From Acinetobacter tandoii DSM 14970 = CIP 107469 (GTDB lineage Bacteria > Pseudomonadota > Gammaproteobacteria > Pseudomonadales > Moraxellaceae): 64,000 nucleotides of DNA. Shown piece by piece: positions 1 through 8,418 of this stretch (position 1 is the first letter of the stretch; each line of letters starts with the position of its first letter). Where the stretch lies: positions 58,987 through 122,986 of the forward strand of contig NZ_KE007368.1 of assembly GCF_000400735.1 (NCBI RefSeq). Direction: 5' to 3'. Position numbers and translations under genes: made by a program. A model generated the notes under the pieces. That model made no database searches, was not told where the DNA came from, and was given only the letters and a program-made list of their open reading frames with translations.

Positions 1-115
1 TCACATTAAGAATTTTCTTCGTTCTTTTTATGCAGCAAGTATCGATCATTTCTTACTCACCCAATGTTAGCATAAAAAATACCATATCGGCACAACGCAC
101 TTAAAATGTTTAAAA

Positions 116-631
116 TTAAACATTTAACATAAGATAAGTATTTTCCCACGTGTTTGCATCAAAGTCAGCTTCAACCAGACTTACATAACGACCATGAATA
201 CAATCAATGGCAATGCAGTCATCTACCTCTAAAACACGATCTGTATGTTGCTTTTGCCATTTTTCATCGAAATATTGCTTCCCTCTTTGCTTTGCCTCCG
301 CGGCATGCGGAGCAACGACCAACACATAACGGTGTAACTCACCAAACTCACGTGCGTCATAGCCACCTAAATTAATTAGCCACAGCTTTTCATCTGCGAC
401 TTGAGGTTGGGCATCACTAAACTGAATCTGGTATTTTTTTCCTGCACTTTCGACACCATTCACTTGCGCCCAAGCATCAATGTGTAAGCCTTTTTGCTCA
501 CCAAACCATGCATTTTTTAACTGTGGATACGTGTCTTCTAGGCTATCGCCCACAGCAAATACAACATCATGGACTTCAGTGTTGGCACGTGTATGGCGAC
601 CACCAAGCATGACCATAAATAGACTAGGCAT
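116..631 (-). CDS. DUF1543 domain-containing protein
   Basis: A 171-residue soluble protein of unknown function with no signal peptide or membrane segment. The opening MPSLFMVMLGGRH and the GDSLEDTYPQLK and WLINLGGYD segments are what I associate with the DUF1543 family, recalled rather than searched. The reading frame stays open upstream to 784, but I start at 631 because the ATG there follows an AAGGAAAGAAA ribosome-binding site. The extra 51 upstream residues fall in a repeat-like stem-loop region and do not look like protein. It lies downstream of trpB on the same strand, but a terminator and more than 500 bp separate them, so it is probably transcribed alone. Confidence 0.8.
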   Translation of the reverse strand: MPSLFMVMLGGRHTRANTEVHDVVFAVGDSLEDTYPQLKNAWFGEQKGLHIDAWAQVNGVESAGKKYQIQFSDAQPQVADEKLWLINLGGYDAREFGELHRYVLVVAPHAAEAKQRGKQYFDEKWQKQHTDRVLEVDDCIAIDCIHGRYVSLVEADFDANTWENTYLMLNV

Positions 632-1061
632 TTTCTTTCCTTTTTTTGACACATTTTTTATAGCGAACATGCGATTCCCTGAAACAGCATTCGCAATTGT
701 TCGAGGCAGACCACACTTCGAGAGAAATGTTTTTGCAACCACATTAATCACATGAAAGTATAGGACGAGTTTTGCGAATGACAATGCCTTTGGTTACTTT
801 GAGCTTATCAAAAGTAACATTATGAACTCCTTACATTTTAGGTGTAAGCAGTAAGACTCCTTCAAAATTTAAATAACGTTACGACCAATACAATAAGATA
901 GATTTGACCAAAGTTTTCATTGGCAGGAAATATCTTACTTTTGTTTCGGCAAAAGTAACAAAATCATCTTGTTGAGCAGACATTACATCCCTGTAATGCT
1001 GCTCAACGGGCAACATCCATGTCGCCTTCCCTTATTCATTTTTTGGATAAACTTCTATTTC
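632..1061. repeat. Gene-free stretch with four stem-loops, repeat-like
   Basis: No gene is supported here. There are four inverted repeats: GTTACTTT/AAAGTAAC (793-818), CTTACA/TGTAAG (830-848), TTACTTTTG/CAAAAGTAA (935-958), and a 16-bp stem with one bulged base (971-1007). The paired TTACTTTTG-type palindromes and the long hairpin resemble a dispersed intergenic repeat, so part of the open frame upstream of the DUF1543 start is probably repeat DNA. That it is a multi-copy element is inference from its look. Confidence 0.5.
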
Positions 1062-1098
1062 AAAAAAAAATCGTGCTGAGCTTTCACTCAACACGATT
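1062..1098 (-). terminator. Intrinsic terminator of trpFB
   Basis: Read on the minus strand, AATCGTGTTGAG and CTCAGCACGATT form a 12-bp stem with one mismatch around a 6-nt loop, followed by an unbroken run of nine T. It lies about 54 bp past the trpB stop. Confidence 0.85.
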
Positions 1099-1151
1099 CC
1101 TTAAAGCTAGTCTTCAAAGCGCTCCCAAAAAAGGAGGCTTCAAAGAAGTAC

Positions 1152-2381
1152 TTACATCTCAACCATTTCCACGCCATCAATACGCGCCACGGTCATTAAG
1201 TCCTTATCACCACGGCCTGAAACCGTCGCAATAATAATTTGATCCTTAGACATCGTTGGTGCAAGTTTAGTGACATAAGCCATCGCATGAGAACTTTCCA
1301 AAGCAGGAATAATTCCTTCAATTTTCGTCAAATCACGGAAACCTTGTAGAGCTTCTTGGTCATTGATTGGCACATATTCAACACGATGCATGTCTTTTAA
1401 GAAACTATGTTCAGGACCTACACCTGGATAATCCAAACCTGCTGAAATCGAATGCGTTTCAATAATCTGACCTTGTTCATCCGACATCAAGTAAGTGCGG
1501 TTACCATGTAAAACACCAACATGACCAGCATTTAAGGGTGCAGAGTGTTTACCTGTTTCAATACCGTAACCTGCGGCTTCAACACCATACATTTTAACTT
1601 CAGCATCATTTAAGAATGGATAAAACAAGCCCATTGCATTTGAACCACCACCAACACATGCAACTAAGGCATCAGGTAAGCACCCTGCTTGTTCTTGAAT
1701 TTGACGGCGTGCTTCACGACCAATAATCGATTGGAAATCACGGACTAATTGTGGGTACGGATGCGGACCTGCCACGGTACCAATCACATAATAAGTTGAA
1801 TCCACATTGGTGACCCAATCACGCATCGCCTCGTTCATGGCATCTTTTAATGTTTTAGAGCCACTTTCCACAGGCACAACGGTTGCACCGAGTAAACGCA
1901 TACGGTACACATTCATGGCTTGACGTTTCACGTCTTCTGCACCCATGAATACTACACACTCAAGGCCTAAACGGGCGGCAATCGTCGCTGTAGCTACGCC
2001 ATGCTGGCCTGCACCCGTTTCAGCAATAATTCGTTTTTTACCCGATAGTTTTGCCAGTAAAGCCTGACCAATCGTGTTATTTACTTTATGCGAGCCTGTA
2101 TGATTCAGGTCTTCACGTTTTAAGTAAATTTGCGCACCACCCAACTCTTTCGACCATCGCTCAGCATAATATAAAGGACTAGGACGACCTACATAGTAGG
2201 AGAGGTCACGGTCGAATTCTGCCAGAAACTGCTCATCATTTTTCATACGAAAATAGAGCTTTTCTAAATCCTCTAATGCTGCCATTAGAGTTTCTGACAC
2301 AAAACGTCCGCCATGGATACCAAAATGCCCTTTTGCATCAGGGAATTGGGTATAGTCAATCACATTACTTTGCTGATCCAC
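1152..2381 (-). CDS. trpB: Tryptophan synthase beta subunit
   Basis: Catalyses the last step of tryptophan synthesis, condensing indole (channelled from TrpA) with L-serine using pyridoxal phosphate. At 409 residues it has the usual TrpB length. It shows the N-terminal GGRFVSETL segment, the PLP lysine in GSHKVNN (Lys99), the AETGAGQHG active-site loop and the GGGSNAMG phosphate-binding loop near residue 245. Its start lies inside the end of trpF (17-bp overlap), so the two are translated as a pair. trpA does not follow, which fits the split trp genes of Acinetobacter and related gammaproteobacteria. Confidence 0.97.
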   Translation of the reverse strand: MDQQSNVIDYTQFPDAKGHFGIHGGRFVSETLMAALEDLEKLYFRMKNDEQFLAEFDRDLSYYVGRPSPLYYAERWSKELGGAQIYLKREDLNHTGSHKVNNTIGQALLAKLSGKKRIIAETGAGQHGVATATIAARLGLECVVFMGAEDVKRQAMNVYRMRLLGATVVPVESGSKTLKDAMNEAMRDWVTNVDSTYYVIGTVAGPHPYPQLVRDFQSIIGREARRQIQEQAGCLPDALVACVGGGSNAMGLFYPFLNDAEVKMYGVEAAGYGIETGKHSAPLNAGHVGVLHGNRTYLMSDEQGQIIETHSISAGLDYPGVGPEHSFLKDMHRVEYVPINDQEALQGFRDLTKIEGIIPALESSHAMAYVTKLAPTMSKDQIIIATVSGRGDKDLMTVARIDGVEMVEM

Positions 2382-3006
2382 GATGGACTCCTTGCATGAA
2401 GTTTTCTATAAGTTGTTGGTCTTTTATACCTTTAGCGGATTCTACGCCTCCGCTGACATCTACAGCATAAGCCCCAGTCGTCTTTATAGCGTCTTCAACA
2501 TTAGTTGGGGTTAAACCACCAGCTAAAATTAAAGGAATATCGAGCTTAGGGAATTGTGACCAGTCAAAACTGTGTCCTGTTCCCCCTTTTAATTCTGGAT
2601 GCCACGCATCTAAAAGCACTGCACTTGCCCCTACCTGTTGATAGCGTTTCACTTCTGCGACCACATCCAGTTCAGGTTTCACTTGAATGGCTTTATACCA
2701 ACGACGCCCAACTTGTTTCGCAATCATCTGACAGTCTGCTGGTGTTTCATCACCATGAAACTGAATGATATCCAGTGCAACTTGTTTTAGCACATCCGCA
2801 ATCTCATCCGCAGTCGCATTTACAAACAATCCCACCGTTTGAACATAAGCAGGAACATGTTGAATGAGTTCTTTGGCTTGATCCACACTAACATAACGTG
2901 GACTAGGTGGGAAAAATACAAAACCAATTGCATCTGCCCCTGCGTTGACCACAGCATCAATATCTTGGCTACGGGTAATTCCACAAATTTTGGCACGGGT
3001 TCGCAT
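2365..3006 (-). CDS. trpF: Phosphoribosylanthranilate isomerase
   Basis: Converts phosphoribosylanthranilate to the carboxyphenylamino-deoxyribulose phosphate (CdRP) in tryptophan synthesis. It is a single-domain (beta/alpha)8 protein of 213 residues. The KICGITR motif with the catalytic cysteine lies at the N-terminus, LLDAWH supplies the likely catalytic aspartate near residue 133, and ILAGGLTP plus VDVSGGVE form the C-terminal phosphate-binding loops. It is the first gene of a two-gene trpFB unit and diverges from the B12-riboswitch/btuB unit across about 385 bp. Confidence 0.96.
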   Translation of the reverse strand: MRTRAKICGITRSQDIDAVVNAGADAIGFVFFPPSPRYVSVDQAKELIQHVPAYVQTVGLFVNATADEIADVLKQVALDIIQFHGDETPADCQMIAKQVGRRWYKAIQVKPELDVVAEVKRYQQVGASAVLLDAWHPELKGGTGHSFDWSQFPKLDIPLILAGGLTPTNVEDAIKTTGAYAVDVSGGVESAKGIKDQQLIENFMQGVHRGSAK

Positions 3007-3121
3007 ATTTATGACTCTAGCTCAGCCCTATTTATAGCTGATCTATAAATATCTGGGCGAATCATTGTAATGCAATTTTTTCGCCTTGCGTAAAGTTCAT
3101 CCTGAAAAATCTTTACATCGA

Positions 3122-3150
3122 TTGTTTAATTCGCGTACAAACCGTATACT
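3122..3150 (+). promoter_or_regulatory. Putative sigma-70 promoter of btuB
   Basis: TTGTTT (3122-3127) and TATACT (3145-3150) are spaced by exactly 17 bp, placing a transcript start near 3157, just before the riboswitch core. Seen directly in sequence; activity is inferred. Confidence 0.65.
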
Positions 3151-3156
3151 TCGCCC

Positions 3157-3345
3157 AAATGCAATAAGTCTCAGCATTATGCTTTAGGGAAGTTGGTGCA
3201 AATCCAACACTGCCCCCGCAACGGTAAAACGAAACGTATATCTTTATAAGTGCTTGCACTTACATCACTGCACTCGTGTGGGAAGATGGGTATACCAATA
3301 TTGTTCGCAATATTTATATTTAAGTCCGGAGACCTGCTTATTGCG
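3157..3345 (+). ncRNA. Cobalamin riboswitch (AdoCbl/B12 leader)
   Basis: The leader holds the hallmark blocks of the cobalamin riboswitch in order: GGGAA followed by GGTGCAAATCC (from 3187), then GCCCCCGCAACGGTAA (about 3202-3217), a variable arm, and AAGTCCGGAGACCTGC (3322-3337). It lies between a good promoter and the btuB start, so excess cobalamin should repress receptor synthesis, as in other proteobacterial btuB leaders. The exact ends are estimated. Confidence 0.95.
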
Positions 3346-3359
3346 CCGTTTAACTCAAT

Positions 3360-3378
3360 CATTCACGGGGGGTGAATG
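3360..3378 (+). promoter_or_regulatory. Hairpin at the btuB start (riboswitch expression platform candidate)
   Basis: CATTCAC and GTGAATG form a perfect 7-bp stem around a GGGGG loop, right after the riboswitch. The first possible btuB ATG (3376) is in the 3' arm, and the GGAG ahead of the second ATG (3391) begins 3 nt after the stem. This suits control of translation initiation, but the pairing scheme is inferred. Confidence 0.5.
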
Positions 3379-3390
3379 TATGGAGCCAGC

Positions 3391-5235
3391 ATGCCAAATT
3401 TATTTCAGCCTACTGCTTTAGTGGGCGCAATCGCGATTGCGATGGGTTTCTCTACGTCTGTATCTGCACAAAACAACACGAATGTTGTGAATGCTTCTCT
3501 AGACACTTTGGTGGTCACTGCAACCCGTTCTGAAGAAAAGATTAAAGACGTTCCTGCACGTATTTCTGTGATTGATGAAAAAACCATTGAACAGTCTCCC
3601 GTTACAGACCTTCCGACCTTACTCACTAAAGAAGCTGGCTTAACTGTAAAGCAAGTTGGTGGTTATGGACAAACAGCATCGGTATTCTTACGTGGTACCA
3701 ATGCAGCGCATACTTTATTTCTACAAGATGGTATGCGTTCCAACATTGCAACTGTAGCTGGTACCAACATTCCTCTTTTTGACCTTTCAGATGTGAAACA
3801 AATTGAAATTCTAAAAGGTCCTGCCTCAGTTCAATATGGTACAGATGCAATTGGTGGTGTAATTCAGCTTATTTCCAAAATACCAACAGAAAACTCAATA
3901 TTTACAACGATTGAAGCTGGTGAACGTAATACCTATAAAACTATTTTAGGTGTTGATGTTGCAGAAGACGGTTTTTATGCTCAGCTCCGCGGTCAACGTT
4001 TTGAAACTGATGGTGATCAAATTATTGCCAATGACGACCGTAAAGCAGGCTTTGACCAAAAAGGCTATAGCGCGAAAGTAGGCGTAGAAAAAGAAGCTTA
4101 TGGTCTTTCTGCTGAAGTTAAAGAAAATAAAGGGACTGGTGATTATTTTTCTTATGGTGCACCAGAAGCTTATGACTTCATTAACCGTCTCTATAACGTT
4201 CAAGGACGCTTAAACTTAAGCAATAATTTAACTTGGAATACGCGTCTTTCTCAGTTTGATGATCAATACAATGTAGTCAAGTCATCTTATCCTTCAATTG
4301 TAAATACAGAACAGCAAGAAGTTGACTCCAACCTAAAATGGCAATTCACTCAAAATCAGAACATACTCTTTGGTGTTGAATACAATAAAACAGAAGCCGA
4401 GAAAGTCGCTGCTTATATCGGTGACACAGGCTTTAAATCCGACAATGAGACCATTGGTTATTACGTCCAACATCAGTTTAAAAATGATCTGTTCTCAACG
4501 CAAGCTGGCGTTCGCGTAGAAGATAATCAGCAGTTTGGTACACATACTGTTGGTCAACTCGCTGCTCGTTACTTTGCCACACCAAAAACAAGTTTTTACA
4601 CTAACGTAGGTACAGCGTTTAGAGCACCTGTTGTAGGCCAAATTATTTCTGAACCATCATGGTGGGGCGGTAACCCAGACTTAAAACCAGAAGAAAGTAT
4701 TTCTTATGAACTAGGTTTTGATCATTCCCTTAATTATGGTATTCAACTGTATGGTTCTGTTTATCAAACCAAAGTCGACAATCTTATGGTATCTGATGCC
4801 TCTACAGGATTTAAGTTTTACAATCTGAAGAAAGCAACGTTCACTGGATCCGAACTTGGTTTGAAGTGGAAACAGGATAACTTATTCGCAAATGCAGAAT
4901 ATGCTTATGTACAACCCAAAAATGATGATACTGACGAAGATGCTCCAAACCGTCCACGTCAAAACTTCACATTATCTGCGGGTTGGGATAATAGAGTCTA
5001 TGGTTTCACAACTTCTTTGGTTGCTAAAGGTTCATCTAAAGATATTCAACAGATTCCTGGATATGCCACGATCGATATGAATGCTTATTGGCAAATTAAC
5101 CCACATGTAAAAGTGTTCTCAAACATTCACAACCTTGGGGATACAACTTATAAAGCGGCATGGAATAACGAAGTTAGCTCGTACTACCTTGCAAGCGGCC
5201 GCCTAGCTACCGCAGGAGTCACTTTCCGTTATTAA
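3391..5235 (+). CDS. btuB: TonB-dependent vitamin B12 receptor BtuB
   Basis: Outer-membrane beta-barrel receptor for cobalamin, energised by TonB-ExbBD. From the chosen start it has 614 residues: a signal peptide ending near residue 26 (STSVSA), a TonB box DTLVVTATR (38-46), a plug domain with the conserved LFLQDGMRSN and IEILKGPASVQYGTDAIGGVI segments (quoted here as landmarks), and a barrel ending in an aromatic-rich FRY terminus. The preceding cobalamin riboswitch fixes the substrate. I prefer ATG 3391, which has GGAG five bases upstream and begins directly with the signal peptide. ATG 3376 would add five residues and lies in a hairpin. Confidence 0.93.
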   Translation: MPNLFQPTALVGAIAIAMGFSTSVSAQNNTNVVNASLDTLVVTATRSEEKIKDVPARISVIDEKTIEQSPVTDLPTLLTKEAGLTVKQVGGYGQTASVFLRGTNAAHTLFLQDGMRSNIATVAGTNIPLFDLSDVKQIEILKGPASVQYGTDAIGGVIQLISKIPTENSIFTTIEAGERNTYKTILGVDVAEDGFYAQLRGQRFETDGDQIIANDDRKAGFDQKGYSAKVGVEKEAYGLSAEVKENKGTGDYFSYGAPEAYDFINRLYNVQGRLNLSNNLTWNTRLSQFDDQYNVVKSSYPSIVNTEQQEVDSNLKWQFTQNQNILFGVEYNKTEAEKVAAYIGDTGFKSDNETIGYYVQHQFKNDLFSTQAGVRVEDNQQFGTHTVGQLAARYFATPKTSFYTNVGTAFRAPVVGQIISEPSWWGGNPDLKPEESISYELGFDHSLNYGIQLYGSVYQTKVDNLMVSDASTGFKFYNLKKATFTGSELGLKWKQDNLFANAEYAYVQPKNDDTDEDAPNRPRQNFTLSAGWDNRVYGFTTSLVAKGSSKDIQQIPGYATIDMNAYWQINPHVKVFSNIHNLGDTTYKAAWNNEVSSYYLASGRLATAGVTFRY

Positions 5236-5279
5236 TTTAACTCAAAGACTCAAAAAAATTTAAAAACAGCGCAGTTTAT

Positions 5280-5314
5280 GGATAATGTTTTGACCGGCAT
5301 TATCCTTTTTTTCA
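5280..5314 (+). terminator. Terminator-like hairpin between btuB and the adenosyltransferase
   Basis: GGATAATG and CATTATCC form an 8-bp stem around a 10-nt loop followed by seven T. It lies only 20 bp before the next start codon, so it may be a partial terminator or attenuator. Confidence 0.75.
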
Positions 5315-5334
5315 TTCTTTAGGCAGGACAAATT

Positions 5335-5913
5335 ATGGGCCACCGTTTAAGTAAAATTTATACCCGCACAGGGGATACAGGAACCACAGGACTTGGCGAT
5401 GGTTCTCGTGTAGCCAAAGATGATTTACGCATTATTGCACTCGGTGATGTCGACGAGCTGAATGCATGTATTGGCATTCTTCGTGCACAAATCAGCCAAA
5501 GTAATATTGCAGAACAAACAGCATGGGATAAAAGCTTAAGTCTAATTCAACATTGGTTATTCGACTTGGGTGGTGAGGTCTGTATTCCCAACTATCATCT
5601 GGTACAGCCAATCTCGATAGAATACCTCGAACAAGACATTGATCGCATGAATGAATCTTTACCCATGCTCAAAGATTTTATTCTACCGTCAGGTACATTG
5701 GCTTGTAGCTTTGCCCATCAAGCCCGTGCCGTTTGCCGTCGTGCTGAACGCAGCCTCATGGCAGTACAGCATCGTGACCAAAATATTCAATCTAGTTCAT
5801 TACAATTATTAAATCGTCTTTCTGACTGGTTGTTTGTCGCTTCACGTACCTTGCAACGTGCTGAAGGAGGAAGTGAAGTTCTTTGGCAAAAAAATATTAA
5901 CGACACGATTTAA
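5335..5913 (+). CDS. PduO-type ATP:cob(I)alamin adenosyltransferase
   Basis: Transfers the adenosyl group of ATP to cob(I)alamin to make coenzyme B12. It has 192 residues, normal for the PduO/EutT-like (not CobA) fold. The N-terminal ATP-binding stretch YTRTGDTGTTGLGDG is followed by GDVDELNACIG, with the conserved arginine-rich RAVCRRAER helix near the C-terminus. It lies downstream of btuB in the same orientation. Together they read as B12 salvage: import, then conversion to the cofactor. A terminator-like hairpin stands between the genes with no room for a promoter after it, so expression probably depends on read-through or an internal promoter. Confidence 0.92.
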   Translation: MGHRLSKIYTRTGDTGTTGLGDGSRVAKDDLRIIALGDVDELNACIGILRAQISQSNIAEQTAWDKSLSLIQHWLFDLGGEVCIPNYHLVQPISIEYLEQDIDRMNESLPMLKDFILPSGTLACSFAHQARAVCRRAERSLMAVQHRDQNIQSSSLQLLNRLSDWLFVASRTLQRAEGGSEVLWQKNINDTI

Positions 5914-6131
5914 AAAGCAACCTGATTGAGGCTAGGTCATCAATCTTCAGTCTCAATCATAACTTTTGCTCTGTTCGAGTTCACTTAATCAAACTTTATT
6001 TTTATGATTGTTCACACCATTCTTTAGCGTTTAGATTTCTAAAAAAAGAAGTCAAATATAAGCCCACGGACTGTGAAATTTCACATAACTCCGTAATAAT
6101 CCAAGTAGAGTAATCACTAAGCAGATGTAAC

Positions 6132-6851
6132 ATGCAAATTATCGGACATCGTGGTGCACGGGGTGAAGCACCTGAAAACACCTTAGGTGGATTTCAATAT
6201 TTAAATGACTTAGGCATTCGTGCCGTCGAATTTGATGTGCGCCAACTCAAAGATGACACATTGGTGGTCATGCATGATGATAACTTTTTACGCACGACCT
6301 CAATTGATCAAAATCTTTACACCTGTACAGTGAATGACTTAGCTCACTACAATCAGGCTGCAATCTGGATGGACTGGCAACCTCAGGCAACGCCTACTTT
6401 AGAACAAAGCCTTAACATTCTACGTGAATTTTCTCATCTAGAAGTAGAAGTGAAAGCCGTGAATGATTTTGAAGCCGCAGAAAAACTGATTCAAAGTTTA
6501 GAGTGTGCTTTGACAGGGTTTGAGCATAATGCAGTGATCACCAGTTTTGACTTGAAAATTCACCAAGCTTTACAACAGTCTAAGTCGCGATTTAAACGAG
6601 GACTTCTGATTGAAGAAGACATCCAAGAACGTGCAATTGAACAGGCACTGGAATTAGGCTGTAGCCGTATTGGCTGGATGAATCAATTGGCAAGCGATGC
6701 ATTAATTCAAGCGACCCACGCTGCGGGATTAAAAGTCAGTGTTTGGACAGTCAATGATGTGCAGCGTGCCAAACATTTGCAAACCTGTGGTATTGATGGC
6801 CTGATTACTGATTTCCCTAAATTAATGCAGCAACAGCTTCATTTGGAGTGA
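6132..6851 (+). CDS. Glycerophosphodiester phosphodiesterase
   Basis: Predicted to hydrolyse glycerophosphodiesters from phospholipid turnover to glycerol-3-phosphate and an alcohol. The 239-residue protein is a TIM-barrel GDPD. HRGARGEAPENT at residues 5-16 carries the catalytic histidine, FDVRQLKDDTLVVMHDDN carries the metal-binding acidic residues and second histidine, LEVEVK provides a later metal ligand, and VSVWTVND with GIDGLITDFP close the barrel. There is no signal peptide, so it is cytoplasmic like UgpQ rather than periplasmic GlpQ. It stands alone, about 220 bp after the preceding gene. Confidence 0.92.
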   Translation: MQIIGHRGARGEAPENTLGGFQYLNDLGIRAVEFDVRQLKDDTLVVMHDDNFLRTTSIDQNLYTCTVNDLAHYNQAAIWMDWQPQATPTLEQSLNILREFSHLEVEVKAVNDFEAAEKLIQSLECALTGFEHNAVITSFDLKIHQALQQSKSRFKRGLLIEEDIQERAIEQALELGCSRIGWMNQLASDALIQATHAAGLKVSVWTVNDVQRAKHLQTCGIDGLITDFPKLMQQQLHLE

Positions 6852-6914
6852 AAATTGGTTCGTTAGTCGGCAGAATTCAGCTCAAGTTAAGATGCGTACA
6901 GCAGTTGACCTAAA

Positions 6915-7025
6915 GTACAATAGAAATAAATTAAGCAACCAATAAAAATAGCCGACTGGTTACGATAAATTCAATCTTAGCATGGTCTTATTCTGTTACT
7001 GTTTAGTACAATACAACTGTACAAT
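6915..7025. repeat. Three GTACAAT repeats upstream of the desaturase
   Basis: GTACAAT occurs at 6915-6921, 7006-7012 and 7019-7025, with a related GTACGAAT at 7035-7042. The spacing of 13 bp between the second and third copies could mark a regulator binding site or overlapping -10 elements (TACAAT). No regulator is assigned. Confidence 0.35.
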
Positions 7026-7142
7026 AATGCTAGAGTACGAATGTTGCTCATGCTAATATGCCAGAATCTTAATCCTTACAACTTGTAGTGATTTAAGTCC
7101 TCAATTTTAACCTGTATCAGGTTTCTAGGAGTGCTGTTGGAG

Positions 7143-8309
7143 ATGAATCCTCCCCTACCTCAAGCCCCAATTAACTGGATTGCAATTTTTGCACTGGTTT
7201 TTTTACCTATTGTTGCAGTTATCGCTGTTCCACTCTATGCCATTAATCATGATTTTAGCTTAAGTGCTTGGGTCAGCATGATTGTGTTATTGGGTATGAG
7301 TAGTTTGGGTATTACTGCGGGCTATCATCGCTTATGGGCACATCGTGCTTATGAGGCGACACTACCTTTAAAAATCATTCTCATGATTATGGGTACTTTT
7401 GCCGTTCAGAACAGTATTTTATTTTGGTCTTCTGGTCACCGTACCCATCACCGTCATGTAGATGATGTAGAAAAAGATCCGTACTCAATCAATAAAGGCT
7501 TTTGGTTTGCCCATATGGGGTGGATGTTACACGACTATCCAGCAGCAGAGCCTAATTTTAAAAATGCACCTGACCTGCTAAATGACAAATTGGTGATGTT
7601 CCAACATAAATACTATGTACCTTTAGTCATTTTAGTACATACAGGTATTTTATTACCTATCGGTTGGGCTGTAGGCGATATGTGGGGCGTGTTACTTTTG
7701 GGTGGATTAGTCCGTTTAATCCTGAGCCATCATGTGACTTTCTTCATTAATTCACTTTGCCATATGTGGGGTAAGCGCCCATATACAGACGAAAATACTG
7801 CGCGTGATAACTTCTTGCTTGCCATTGCAACTTGGGGCGAGGGTTATCATAACTATCACCACATTTTCCAATATGACTATCGTAATGGTGTGAAATGGTG
7901 GCAGTATGATCCGACCAAATGGTTAATCTGGTCGTGTTCAAAACTCGGTCTAGCGAAAAACTTGCGTCGTATTCCAAGCTTTAATATTAAGAAAGCCGAA
8001 CTTGCGATGAAGTTTAAATATGCTGAACAGGATTTGGCGGTTTACGGTCACAATGTCAATGAAGATATGGCGAATGTAAAAACTCGTATTGCTCAAGAAT
8101 ACGAAGCATTTACCCATACACTGAACGACTGGGCGAAACTGAAAGAACAGGAAATTCAAGCCAAGAAAGCATCTGTGGCAGAGAAGATCAACCAAATGGA
8201 CCATAAATTAAAAATGGATTTCCAATTGGTCGAGCAACGCTTAGGTCATCATCGTCAAACGCTTAAAGTTTTAATGCGTAATATCAAGAAAAATACGGTT
8301 TCTGAATAA
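7143..8309 (+). CDS. Membrane fatty acyl desaturase (delta-9 type)
   Basis: Di-iron integral membrane desaturase that introduces a cis double bond into acyl chains, probably acyl-CoA or phospholipid-bound. The 388 residues hold the three histidine boxes of the family: HRLWAH (62-67), HRTHH (99-103) and HNYHH (236-240), with hydrophobic segments before and between them. After about residue 280 comes a charged, heptad-like helical tail of roughly 100 residues, longer than the catalytic core needs. An in-frame GTG at 7131 would add four residues; the ATG was chosen, but AGGAG at 7127 does not settle it. The upstream region contains repeated GTACAAT motifs. Confidence 0.9.
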   Translation: MNPPLPQAPINWIAIFALVFLPIVAVIAVPLYAINHDFSLSAWVSMIVLLGMSSLGITAGYHRLWAHRAYEATLPLKIILMIMGTFAVQNSILFWSSGHRTHHRHVDDVEKDPYSINKGFWFAHMGWMLHDYPAAEPNFKNAPDLLNDKLVMFQHKYYVPLVILVHTGILLPIGWAVGDMWGVLLLGGLVRLILSHHVTFFINSLCHMWGKRPYTDENTARDNFLLAIATWGEGYHNYHHIFQYDYRNGVKWWQYDPTKWLIWSCSKLGLAKNLRRIPSFNIKKAELAMKFKYAEQDLAVYGHNVNEDMANVKTRIAQEYEAFTHTLNDWAKLKEQEIQAKKASVAEKINQMDHKLKMDFQLVEQRLGHHRQTLKVLMRNIKKNTVSE

Positions 8310-8331
8310 TACTGAAATTCTCTGAATTTCG

Positions 8332-8367
8332 AATAAAGCTTCCTCAATGGAAGCTTTATTCATTTTT
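8332..8367 (+). terminator. Intrinsic terminator after the desaturase
   Basis: AATAAAGCTTCC and GGAAGCTTTATT form a 12-bp perfect stem with a 5-nt loop, followed by CATTTTT. Confidence 0.8.
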
Positions 8368-8418
8368 AGGTAATGGTTTTGTTATAGTGGGTAGAGTTCA
8401 TCCGTCTGATCCAATCTT

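Noticed and set aside
632..784. N-terminal extension of the DUF1543 gene to an upstream ATG at 784
   Set aside because: The internal ATG at 631 has a strong ribosome-binding site, and the extension falls in repeat-like DNA.
829..848. CTTACA-N7-TGTAAG as a second GacA box
   Set aside because: The half-sites are in the opposite order to the GacA box and the spacer is seven, so it is only a small hairpin.
5914..6131. Search for a tRNA near the GTTCGAGTTC-like bases after the adenosyltransferase
   Set aside because: No acceptor stem, anticodon arm or CCA-compatible fold. The match is chance. No tRNA was found in any other gap either.
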